The notes beneath the pieces were generated by a model. It did not search any database and was not told where the DNA came from. It worked only from the letters and a program-made list of their open reading frames with translations. A program made the position numbers and the translations under genes. A stretch of 64,000 nucleotides of DNA from the NCBI GenBank assembly GCA_009809945.1, contig WTPW01000193.1, forward strand, positions 507,360 through 571,359, in the 5' to 3' direction. The stretch is from Gigaspora margarita (lineage: Eukaryota; Glomeromycota; Glomeromycetes; Diversisporales; Gigasporaceae). Shown one piece after another: positions 55,305-64,000 of this stretch (its first letter is position 1; the number at the start of each line of letters is the position of its first letter).

Positions 55305-56555
55305 TTAAAGAGGAAAATTATTATCGCACCATAATTATTACGTACTTTTGATGCTTATAAAAAACAATGCGTAACCGAGTTACTTTTTTATTTTATTTGT
55401 TTTTTTATGAGGGTAACATGAAAGGTAGCACATTAGATTGGGGTGTTAAGTGTACTATGTAGACCAAAATTATACATAGTCTCATAAGAAAATCGGACTG
55501 ATAAATTTTTTCGCGTAACTATCACGATGATCTGTAGTAAAACAATTTTGCTTAATATTATTAAAAGTTTTTAAAATTAATAAAAAAAAAAAGCTTTATT
55601 TAATTTAGAGGTTCTGTTGAGTCATTTGTAAAATTTCGAACAGTTTAATATATAGGTTATGAAGGAGATACGTTGCATATAAGATTTTAAATTTTAAATT
55701 GTATGCTCTCTTTAATTTGCATATTATTATTTCTCGATTACTTAGCAGAACCTATATTTTAAATAAAGAGTTGGTTTTTTTTTTTATTAAAAAAATTTGG
55801 TATAACATTTAAAACTACAAAGAAATGATCACGATTAACTAAGTTTTTTAATTGAAATTCAAAGAAAGAAAAAAAAAAAAAAAAAAAAGTGAAGCAATTG
55901 TCTAAAGTGATTGTCGACGAAATTTAAAGGGAAAAGAAAAATAGAGGAGAAAAAATCATATGATGTGTATGAAAAAAAACTAGCTTAGATCTATTATTAA
56001 ATTTTAGGAAAACCGTACGTTTATTGTTTATAATGTTATTGAAAAAAATTTAGAGTGAAATAAAGTAAGGTGGTGAGTGGGGTATAGTGGTGTAATGGTA
56101 TAAAGTAGCCAAGTGTGAAAAAAAATAGCAAATTAAAGCGAGAAATAAAAACAAATCTGTGTCGAGAAAAAAGAAATTATTTACAAAGAATATAAAAGAG
56201 AAAAGTACTTTTAAAGTTCGATTTTTTGTGTATTTTTTATTTTTTTTTTTTGAAAGTTTCAAAGAAGATGTACGACATACGTACGTAAATATGTAATAGT
56301 TATACGAAAAAAAAACTTAGATTGTGATTCTTATGGAATTTAGAATTATTGAGAGATGAAAATTGGTTTGTTTTTTTGAACATATACAAAAAGAAAAGAA
56401 AAAAAAATTTATAAAAAAGACTACTTTTATCAACTTTACTTTTTATCAACTCATACCAGCAAAACTATTCATCTATAAAAATAAAAATTTTGAGACATAC
56501 TAGGTTCATCAAAAAAGCGTCCATGTGATCAACATCAGAAGTTGAATTAGCAGTA
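55305..56555. other. AT-rich spacer, no gene seen
   Basis: It contains A runs (55868-55888) and T runs, a purine-rich stretch at 55920-56240 and only low-complexity open frames. No repeat or RNA gene is recognised. Confidence 0.4.
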
Positions 56556-56559
56556 ACAG

Positions 56560-57790
56560 TATTACTGTACAAAATAATTCTTCTAATAAAACACCGGTTC
56601 CATTATTTCCACTACCATTTCCATTATCCCATTAGTATGAAAATTTTCTACAGAACCATAATCAAAACCTTGCATAAAAAATATTGAAATTTTATCTACG
56701 GGTTGAGGATCTAAAAAGTATTTAAATTATGAGTTGAAGTATTAAAGAAAGATTTTATATTGGTTTCTATAGTACCAAAATGTTGCATATGTACGTAAGT
56801 ATTGTTTGGTGTACTAGATAAAATTGGATCGATGGTTATAAAATTTTCGGAAGTTGGTAACAAATATTGAAGAGTTGTATCATATTGAACCATTTCCGAA
56901 ATTGGAGGAAGTTGTTGTGATATATTAATTGATGATTATGTGAATTATTTATTCGATGGTTTCAAGGAGGGATTAACAATGCTTTGAGTAATAATCGGAG
57001 GGCCAATAATTGGAGAAGATGATTGATTTGAAGAACGTTCAGAAAGTGGAAGAGAAGGAAAAGATGAAGAAGGTGAATTTGGAATCACCGGATAAAGAAA
57101 CAATGGGGGAGAAGATTTACTTTCGGCAAAAGCAGATTCAGCTATTGCGGTAATCATTGCTTCATCAGCCATTGATACATTTTTATCGAAAGTTATAATT
57201 GTTTGTTGTAGAAGAAGAAGTTGAAGAATTACAGTCGCGACTTTTTGATAATTTACGCGGTTTCTTTGTACCAGGTTTCTTTGGTTGATATACATAATCA
57301 GGATGATCTTGCATATGTTTAATCAGTTTTTCCCATTGAAACCTTACTTCTTCAGTTTCCTTCCACCACATTTTAGAATAACTTTGGATACTTCAGCATT
57401 AGTTAAATTTTTATTTTGAGCAACAACATTAGGTTGTTTATTTTTCTATATAAAATGAAAGCATTTGGTGTCCTTTGAGTTCTTTTTGGTTTTAGAGCCT
57501 TTGTTTTTGCACCGAGTGACAGAAATTTGAACAGATGGTAATCGTAATTGAACCGATGGTAGTTAACAGATGGTAGTTGAACAGATTGTAGTTGAACAGG
57601 CGGTAGTTGAAATGATAGTCGAACAGATGGTAGTTGAACAGGTGATTGAACACGATTGAACACCTGATGATGAGTTTATAACAGCAGTATTAGACTCAGA
57701 TGGATTTGAAACGTCAAGGGCAGATGGTTCAATTCTGTTATGAACGTGATTAAGAGGTTCTACTATACGTTTGAAAATAGAACCGTTATC
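56560..57790 (-). pseudogene. MATA-HMG-type HMG-box gene, frameshifted
   Basis: Read on the minus strand, an N-terminal region with a Ser-rich part and repeated VQLPSV-like hexapeptides (57660-57530) leads into an HMG box from about 57495. Conserved pieces are KPKRTQRTPNAFILYRK, then KQPNVVAQNKNLTNAEVSKV, MWWKETEEVRFQWEKLIKHM and DHPDYVYQPKKPGTKKPRK, which lie in three different frames. A Ser/Pro-rich segment (57240-56945) and a C-terminal segment ending at TAG 56711 follow. Shifts fall at T runs near 57441 and 57371 (each one base short on the coding strand's A run) and near 57195; two TAA stops lie near 56940. HMG-box proteins of this type resemble fungal mating-type sex-locus regulators and are greatly expanded in Glomeromycotina. 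Homopolymer sequencing error is an alternative explanation for the first two shifts. Confidence 0.75.
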
Positions 57791-58370
57791 ATAAGAATAA
57801 GCGAAATGATTAAACCAATTTATTTTCTTTGGTAAAAGGAAAAAAAATGGACAGTTTATTATTATTATTATTATTTTTACGAAGAAAGCAAACCTTTTTT
57901 TTTAAAAAAAACGATCAATTGTTGAGGGTCCGTATAATTGGTTTACAATTTACGATTGTAATAAATACCCAAATTATATATATATATTAATAAAGTTATT
58001 ATTATAAAGTTACAGTATATACTTTATTTTACGGTATTAATATATTTTTTTTACAGTAACTCACGTTTACTTGTCATGCATGCATCAAAGTGATATTAAA
58101 GAGGGTATATATGCATACGTATCACATGTTACTAAAAGTCATCTTTTCGAAAAAATGTATTATGTTTTTTTAATGCTTGAATTATTTTCCTAAATAAAAC
58201 GAATTAATGTATTTTTTTAAAAAAAGGTTTATTTTTATTGTTCAATGTGTGACATTTCTTCAAGACCTAACTAGATGCTAAGTCCTTTCAAATTCGAAGA
58301 AACAAAAAAAAAATACAAAATGAACCATTCTAAAATATTATCGATCAATGATGAAAAAAATGTAATGATT
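57791..58370. other. AT-rich spacer, no gene seen
   Basis: This lies upstream of the HMG-box pseudogene and could contain its promoter, but no motif stands out. A run of TTATTATTATTATTATT (57860-57876) and a microsatellite near 57980 are visible. Confidence 0.35.
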
Positions 58371-58642
58371 AGGCGAGACCAACTGGATTCGGTGTTTTAC
58401 ATTACCCCCCCCCCCCCCCCCCCTCAGAGTCCCCCCCTCTCCCTCATAGTAAAAAAAATTTAGATAAATATACATAGGGCTACGGGATATTTCGGAAAAT
58501 TTTTACAGTCATGGAACAATTCGGAAAAAAATTTTTTCGAAAAAAAATTTTTTTTAAAATTTTACTATGTGAACCACCCTCTCCCCCCCACCCCCCTTCT
58601 GGGGGGGGTAATGTAAAACACCGAGTCCAGTTGGTCTTGCCT
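58371..58642. mobile_element. Inverted-repeat element with a C19 tract
   Basis: AGGCGAGACCAACTGGATTC and GGTGTTTTACATTACCCC at the left pair with GGGGTAATGTAAAACACC and GAGTCCAGTTGGTCTTGCCT at the right, giving arms of about 40 bases. Next to the left arm lies a C19 run (58405-58423), opposite CCCCCCCACCCCCC and GGGGGGGG on the right. Inside are TTCGGAAAA repeats. No target duplication was identified. Confidence 0.65.
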
Positions 58643-58644
58643 TA

Positions 58645-59545
58645 TTTATTCAATCCAAAGCTATTTAATTTGTAATTTCAAAATTGGCTAAAAAGAAATA
58701 TGACATTTAAATAAATATTTATATATAGTATATATATAGTGTGTATTTATATGTTTATATATATATATTAATTCTGATATTCTTGGATTTTATTGAAGTC
58801 GCCGGATATATTATTATTTGCAATTAAAATGTGCATGATGAAAAAATAATTAGAATAGGTTTATTAGAATTTTAGATAAAGTAAAAAAAGAACAAATCAA
58901 TTATATAATTTAAATTCCATTTATGAGTATAAAATTAATTATTATGAAATATTATTGAATTTGGGAAGCAATTTTGAAATAGTAAACTTATTAAGTAAAT
59001 AAGTAATGTACACGCACGAGTTTTTAACATTAATGAAAAATAAGATACGTAATGAACTATGTTTTGGTCATTTTTATTTAATTTATTTAAAGGGTAATAT
59101 ATGTTTTCTTAACATTAATAATATATTTATTATAATCATCATATTATTACACAAAAAAATTTGTCTTTTCGACATTTATATAGGACTATACGTACACTTA
59201 ACCACGGTAAAATCTTAAAATCTGCAAATAACATTTCACACAACTCATTCATGATTATATATTGATTTTAAAATTTGATAACTTATGATAATACGACAAA
59301 AGCATGGACGAAATTTTATATCGCATAAAGTTATGAAATTATCAACGACAATAAAGCCATTTTAACTCGTCCTGCAATATCTAATTACTTTAAGATATTA
59401 CTTATTGAAAAAAACTCATTTCACGACGAAATATATCACGTGAAATTTTGAACTTATTAAGGGGCGGGTAAATTCAATATACGATCTACATACTGCATCC
59501 TCATCAAAAAAGTAACTATTGTTTTGTCCCGCTTTAGCGATCCCC
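58645..59545. other. AT-rich spacer, no gene seen
   Basis: The region includes TATATA microsatellite DNA near 58720-58770 and only short frames of low complexity. Confidence 0.35.
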
Positions 59546-59549
59546 CTTA

Positions 59550-59825
59550 TTACATCATAGCATGAAAATTTTTTTTCACCGGTAGTGACTTGCGTGATTT
59601 GCTATAATAGTATTTGCTGATGAAAAGTTTAACGACATATTTGGTCTGCATGATTCCAAAAGAGAAATAATCCTTCAAGGTATCGTGATCAATTTCCGGA
59701 TAAACGGCCATCACATAGAGATCACCATCATTCAATATGTTTGTCGTCGTTTCGTTGGATTTTTTTACACATAACGAAGAATTAAGATGTTTAGAGAACG
59801 AAAAGTGTAAATGGTAATTGCATAT
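59550..59825 (-). CDS. Uncharacterised coding fragment (90 codons, no clear start)
   Basis: The frame is open on the minus strand from a stop near 59826 to TAA at 59552-59550. It has a balanced amino-acid composition, including NDGDLYVMAVYPEIDHDTLK and GIMQTKYVVKLFISKYY. No in-frame ATG lies before VMAV, so it is probably the last exon or a remnant of a gene. I do not recognise the family. It is divergent from the 59870-60022 frame, 45 bp away. Confidence 0.3.
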   Translation of the reverse strand: MCNYHLHFSFSKHLNSSLCVKKSNETTTNILNDGDLYVMAVYPEIDHDTLKDYFSFGIMQTKYVVKLFISKYYYSKSRKSLPVKKNFHAMM

Positions 59826-59869
59826 TTAGACTTGTTAACTGATTATTTGTGTATTTTAGCATTTGATAG

Positions 59870-60022
59870 TCATATTGTGATGAATGTGATAAATTTGTTT
59901 GTACTAAAAATAAAGACGATCTTAAAGAAACGGGAGCTTGCAAATGCATTTCAAATAATGCGAAGGAGATGATTCAGGATGTTCCCAAACACCTCCTTCA
60001 TTGGATCGGGATAAATTATTAA
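59870..60022 (+). CDS. Uncharacterised Cys-rich coding fragment (50 codons)
   Basis: The frame opens after TAG at 59867-59869 and ends at TAA 60020-60022. It encodes SYCDECDKFVCTKNKDDLKE, then a GACKC motif and KEMIQDVPKHLLHWIGINY. The spaced cysteines (C-x2-C-x4-C and C-x-C) could bind zinc. A splice acceptor-like GTGTATTTTAG lies at 59850-59860, but no upstream exon joins in frame. It could be a final exon or a remnant. Confidence 0.3.
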   Translation, partial: SYCDECDKFVCTKNKDDLKETGACKCISNNAKEMIQDVPKHLLHWIGINY

Positions 60023-60390
60023 TTAATCGGAAATTGAATAAAAAATTGATCGTGATTATCGCTTAAGTCAAAAAAAACCTGGAGTTGTAGCCACCAATTT
60101 ATTTTCATAGAGCTGTGCTGATCTCTAAATTCATCATTGACAGAGTAATCAATGTGATTGCTCAAGCTTAATTACTCTTTCGTTTTATTGTTATTATTTT
60201 TTCATAAAAAGACCGTTGTCGCTACCAAAGCTAGTTTTCATGCAAGACCCTTATAACAATAAAAAACGTTCAGAATTTAGTACTCAAAGAATGAATACAT
60301 GCTAGCTTCTAGTTTTTAATTATATTACAATGTATATAACTATTTCATCGATTTTTTGTTACCCAAAACAAAAGAAAAAATTATTTTTTA

Positions 60391-60790
60391 TATGGTGCAA
60401 GACATCTATACTCAACGGTTACACGAGGTGTTTCAATTTTTCAAATGGTTATAACTTTTTATCTAAGAAGTTTTAAAAAAATCTGACCGGTAACTTTATA
60501 GAGTTATATCAGCTCTACATATATGCCAAATGTCTTTTCAAATCTCATCACTGTAAAAAGTTTTAGTGATTTGTTAATTGAAAAAATATATATATATTTA
60601 TAAATTTTTATAAAAATTTCAATTTTCAAATCGCTAAATCTTTTACAGTGATGAGATTTTGAAAAGATATCTGACATATATGTAGAGCTGATATAGCTCT
60701 ATAAAGTTACTGGTCAGATTTTAAGTTACAGCCATTTGAAAAATTGAAATACCACGTGTAACTGTTGAGTATCGATGTCTTGCATCTTAT
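60391..60790. mobile_element. Foldback element with arms of about 185 bp
   Basis: TGCAAGACATCTATACTCAA at the left pairs with TTGAGTATCGATGTCTTGCA at the right, and the pairing continues through CTGACCGGTAACTTTATAGA, ATCAGCTCTACATATATG and CAAATCTCATCACTGTAAAA to an A/T loop near 60590. No gene is present. Confidence 0.7.
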
Positions 60791-60828
60791 GTCGTATATA
60801 TATTTTATTAAAAAATATATATATGGGT

Positions 60829-61085
60829 TGTCGTCAATAGAAATCAAGCAGATTGACATTTCGAAAAAAATTAATGCCTTAATTTTCATCGCTCATATCC
60901 TGATGAATTTCGAAGCAATTCTCATGCTTTAATAGTCAAAAGAAGCTCAAGATCTAACTTTCTTTTGACCATTAAAATATGAAAATAGCTTCGAAATTCA
61001 TCGAGATATGGGCGGTAAAAGTTAAGGCATTGAATTTTTTCGAAATGTCAATCTGCTTGATTCCATTGACGGCAGCCCATATTAT
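60829..61085. mobile_element. Foldback element with arms of about 115 bp
   Basis: ATATGGGTTGTCGTCAATAG, TCAAGCAGATTGACATTTCG and TTTTCATCGCTCATATC at the left pair with their complements at 60985-61085 (CGAAATGTCAATCTGCTTGA, CATTGACGGCAGCCCATAT). The centre is near 60950. It lies 40 bp from the 60391-60790 foldback. Confidence 0.7.
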
Positions 61086-61439
61086 TAATATGGTGTTTTC
61101 GTAATGATTGTGTAGTCAATTATGGCGGTTACTGCGATGATAAGTTATTCGTGAAATTATTAAGAGGGTTGGCTAGAGACAAAGTTTCGTTAGTCAAGGT
61201 TTCAGATGTTAATGTCTTGGGAGCTAAAGTTTTGGATAATTGTGCAATCGCCTGTTTTTTTCTTGAAAGATGAAAAGAGATAGTCGCAATCTTTATTTAA
61301 TTAATCGTAGTATTTGAGCGTTACTTCTATCTTTTTCAATCGGTGAATTAATAGACATAAATTGAAAAATGCGCATAGCATATAAATTGATTTCATTTTA
61401 TTTATACAAGTAGCGAAAAAGCAAAAAATAATGATAATA
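61086..61439. other. Spacer, no gene seen
   Basis: No frame or repeat of note lies between the foldback and the 3' flank of the second Zn-cluster gene. Confidence 0.35.
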
Positions 61440-61605
61440 GCATCATATCGATAACATTTGTTTCTTAGAACCGAACTATTTAATGAATTCGCAAAACATT
61501 TAGTCGAATAACCATTTTAAATGAAATGTCAAAAAAAATTTTTAATTGCGGAATGATGGCATAAAATTATAATCAGTGAATAAATAATTACACAGGTCAA
61601 ATTTG
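61440..61605 (-). promoter_or_regulatory. 3' flank conserved with the 52-kb paralogue
   Basis: On the minus strand TTTTGCGAATTCATTAAATA, GTTCGGTTCTAAGAAACAAA and TGTTATCGATATGATG follow the gene and match 52790-52870. It marks the 3' boundary of the duplicated unit. Confidence 0.5.
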
Positions 61606-62319
61606 TCATAGTGCAGGCCAGGGATGCTTATTATCGGAGGTGAAGTATACTGTATTATTATTAATAGGTGTGTTATCTATAAAATTATTATCGTTTTGCA
61701 TAATAAATCCAGTATTGGTGCATGGCTGATAAGAAAAGGGATCGACTTCTTGATAAGCATAGGCGGTTTTTTTTTCATAGTAATCAGAATAAAGAGTAAC
61801 GTTTTCAATATTATCTGATTGTTGAGTAGGGTATCCAGACCGAGATAGGGTCGCCTGCACAGGATTAGGGGACATAGAATATAGCATAGATGTTCCATCA
61901 AAGTCATTTTCAAAATTGTTGAGAATATGGACCTGTTCTGGGTCATAGAATTCAGAATGGAGAATATCACCATATGGTTGTTGTTGAGGAAATCCAAACA
62001 GAGATAGGGTCGATAAATGACCTTGCGCGGGATTAGTGATCATGGAAGGTAGCACAGATGTTCCATCATAGTAATTTTCAGAACCGTTAGAAGCATTGAA
62101 CTGTACTGCGTGTTTACCATCCGTCTTCGGTCCACGTTTTTTACCCGAATCAATAAAAGTACACTCAAGATTACGTAGTGTACAACGTTCACAAGTTGCT
62201 CCTCCAGAACATTTTGCATGTTTTTCCTTGCAATTTGTACACGCCCTGGTTACATAAAAGCCTCGTCGCTGTCGTTGTTGCTGCTGTTTTTGTCGTTGTT
62301 GTTGACGTGAAGAAAGCAT
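61606..62319 (-). CDS. Small Zn(2)Cys(6) binuclear-cluster protein 2
   Basis: An intact 237-codon frame, clearly paralogous to 51950-52681. After a Gln/Arg-rich N-terminus (residues 1-18), the Zn(2)Cys(6) cluster lies at about 26-53 (ACTNCKEKHAKC, then TCERCTLRNLEC) with the same spacing, then the KKRGPKTDGK basic linker. Two diverged 45-residue repeats follow (YDGTSVLPSMITNPAQGH and FDGTSMLYSMSPNPVQ), then an Asn-rich C-terminus. The cluster is nearly unchanged between the paralogues, while repeats and tail differ by substitutions and small in-frame indels; neither copy is frameshifted, which suggests selection on both. It probably binds DNA in the nucleus. The orientation is inverted relative to copy 1. 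Confidence 0.85.
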   Translation of the reverse strand: MLSSRQQQRQKQQQQRQRRGFYVTRACTNCKEKHAKCSGGATCERCTLRNLECTFIDSGKKRGPKTDGKHAVQFNASNGSENYYDGTSVLPSMITNPAQGHLSTLSLFGFPQQQPYGDILHSEFYDPEQVHILNNFENDFDGTSMLYSMSPNPVQATLSRSGYPTQQSDNIENVTLYSDYYEKKTAYAYQEVDPFSYQPCTNTGFIMQNDNNFIDNTPINNNTVYFTSDNKHPWPAL

Positions 62320-62482
62320 AATTGATCAATGGTGTATAATCAATAAATATTATAGACGCAGATGTAAGGTATGAACAAGAATGTAATATTCAATACTGTA
62401 CGTAAAACTTTATGATTATTTAATTAAAAAGGATCAAATACAGATATTTATATTTGAACTCGATGAAATATAAGCTTATTAT
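62320..62482 (-). promoter_or_regulatory. Conserved upstream region of Zn-cluster gene 2
   Basis: On the minus strand TTCAAATATAAATATCTGTA, CATAAAGTTTTACGTAC, CATACCTTACATCTGCGTC and TATAATATTTATTGATTATA precede ATG in the same order as upstream of copy 1. The stretch 62483-62610 shows nothing recognisable. Confidence 0.5.
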
Positions 62483-62615
62483 TCGGGAATATATAAAAAG
62501 TTTCTTTTATAAATAGATTTTATCAAATCTTGAAAATTGGAAAATTTCTCGCCTTAAATATGAGTCCAGTGCATATTAATGATCGACGTTATGTCTATTG
62601 TCTTTCTTGTCAATA

Positions 62616-62700
62616 TACAGTATAACCCCGCAATAGTCACATTCGCATTAGTCACAATCTCGCGATAGTCACCTCAATTCTTCTATTTTAACTATATACA
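62616..62700. mobile_element. Pogo/Tc1-like terminus fragment
   Basis: TA followed by CAGTATAACCCCGCAATAGT and repeats of ATAGTCACA resembles the 4743-4926 MITE terminus. The right end is missing before the LINE begins near 62700, so the LINE may have inserted into it. Confidence 0.45.
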
Positions 62701-62730
62701 CTATATATAAATTCTTGCTTGGAGAGATCG

Positions 62731-64000
62731 ATGTTCACTCTGCAGAAGACACCTGCCGGGTGCTCTAGAAAAACACCATAGTAAAACTCCGGAGGAAAAG
62801 AGACGTAAATACACCAAAAACAAGGGCAAAGGCCCTTGTCCCAAGGAAACGCAAGACTTTAGATCTATTTGGAAAGGACAGAAATAAAAAAATGAAGAAG
62901 GTTCATAACACAAGAAGCAACGGTGAAGAAACGATAACTGCAACACAAAAGACAATACATACAGAAACAGGTGCGGAAATACCTGTTTCTCCAGGCACAG
63001 CTAGCTCAAGCACAACAGGTTCGACGTCTTCAGACTGGCTTGAGATTATGGAATGTGAGGCAGCAGCAGAAAACGTGCAAAGAGAGCTCGAAGTAGACGA
63101 TACTCTTGCGAAAAATTCCACGGGTTTTAACATAGAAGGTTCTGGCAATTCGTGTAATAGTCGATCAGGTGAGGTGACCTCACCTGATCTGCATACCGGC
63201 GGCAGTAACATAAACATAGATGCAGTATCCAGTTTTAATAAGAAAATCAGAAATGATATACCCAATAAGGAAACAAAATCGTGGTCAGGTCTTTTTACAA
63301 AACTAACAAGGGGAAAGGCTACTTATTCCACCTTCTCCTCCAGAATTAACATAAGTACAAAAAACAATAATGCACTTATGTTTGATATACAAAAACTTAA
63401 TAAAATCTCTATTAATGATATAGTGTCCACACTCTATGGCAAAATGGGTGCAGACTTTATTGGGGCCAAACCACATTTTGTTAGAGGAACTCGAATGTAC
63501 CTAGAAATAATTTTTGCTGATGAACAAAAAATGAAAAAATATGCAAAAGAAGGCATAGACATATTTCAACAGACCTTCTATGGTTATATCTCATCTAGAT
63601 CTAACCAAGAATTATTGTCAGTGAGATTGAGAAGAGTTCCAATAACAGACAAGGAAGTAATTACAGAGGAAATCAAAAAGGTTTTTGAGAATGTGGGAAC
63701 TATCAAGGCAATTAAACCCTTGCTGCATGAAGGAACTCCAATTCAGTCAGACCAATGGATTATAATCTTTGACATCACAGAGGACAGTGAGTTGACACAA
63801 CGAATTCCAAGATACATTAACATTCTGGACCAAAAGGTAGTAACGAAATGGAAGGAGGCTCCAAAGCTTTGCTTTTTCTGTGATGGAGAAGGCCATATAA
63901 AAAGAGACTGCAATCAATTAAAAGAAGCCAACAATTTAAGTAGACAGTACAAAGAATTCAAAGAACTTAAAAATAAGCAAGTTACAAAAGAAGAGACATC
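62731..64000 (+). CDS. LINE ORF1 (gag-like, CCHC knuckle), 3' end outside window
   Basis: A frame is open from 62769 to the window end, in phase with ATG 62892. The stretch before it (VNTPKTRAKALVPRKRKTLD) is basic and looks coding. A better start may be ATG 62731 (MFTLQKTPAGCSRKT), which joins the main frame if one A is missing from the run at 62769-62773. The protein has a Ser/Thr-rich N-terminal region, a central region (KISINDIVSTLYGKMGADFI) and, near 63870-63911, a zinc knuckle CFFCDGEGHIKRDC with spacing C-x2-C-x4-H-x4-C. It would bind the element's RNA during retrotransposition. It may belong to the same LINE family as 18396-21596, but the two do not overlap, so this cannot be tested here. 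Confidence 0.75.

Overview
The window looks like repeat-dense, AT-rich chromosomal DNA of an arbuscular mycorrhizal fungus (Glomeromycotina, Rhizophagus-like). This is inferred from gene content, not from a database search. Both strands carry fungal families known to be expanded in that group: two small Zn(2)Cys(6) binuclear-cluster proteins, a decayed MATA-HMG-type HMG-box gene, two decayed Sel1-like-repeat genes, and a tRNA-headed retroposon family with poly(A) tails and long target-site duplications. No bacterial operons, ribosome-binding sites, rRNA genes, functional tRNA genes or CRISPR arrays are visible. Assembly Ns occur at 5476, 5480, 27805 and 29042.

Layout. 0-11 kb: a duplicated 3' fragment of the HMG-box gene (838-1165) among foldback elements, miniature DNA transposons and A/T-rich simple sequence. 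12-22.5 kb: a degenerate satellite (12.0-12.9, 17.4-18.2 and 22.3-22.5 kb) broken up by a decayed multi-copy gene (13.07-15.73 kb), two tRNA-headed retroposons (15.91-17.41 kb) and a 5'-truncated LINE with RT and RNase H domains (18.4-21.6 kb). 23-24.5 kb: a Sel1-repeat pseudogene and a small minus-strand gene or gene remnant. 25-31 kb: nested palindromes, an almost 0.8-kb foldback, GC-rich word-repeat islands and a retroposon 3' half. 32.7-34.4 kb: a second Sel1 pseudogene built of about five 340-bp modules. 34.8-50.3 kb: minisatellites, MITEs nested inside MITEs, a second full retroposon and a segmental duplication. 51.8-62.5 kb: the most gene-like part, with two intact Zn(2)Cys(6) paralogues in opposite orientation about 9 kb apart and the HMG-box pseudogene between them. 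62.7-64 kb: the start of a LINE whose ORF1 (gag-like, CCHC knuckle) stays open to the window edge.

The main discovery candidate is a class of short non-autonomous DNA elements. They share hAT-type termini (5'-YARNG), several have exact or near-exact 8-bp target duplications, and each lineage fills its subterminal regions with its own short, often self-complementary word (for example GGCTAAGC, GTGCACATGTGCAC, CAAATTTGAAT, GAATATTCA, TTAATCGATTAA). They are nested into each other and into other MITEs. In one case an empty-site paralogue elsewhere in the window confirms the insertion base by base. A second strong signal is the LINE reading frame at 18.4-21.6 kb: it keeps one frame for 3.2 kb with 14 in-frame stops, and both visible catalytic-motif losses are Asp to Asn, which points to directional C-to-T/G-to-A mutation rather than ordinary decay.
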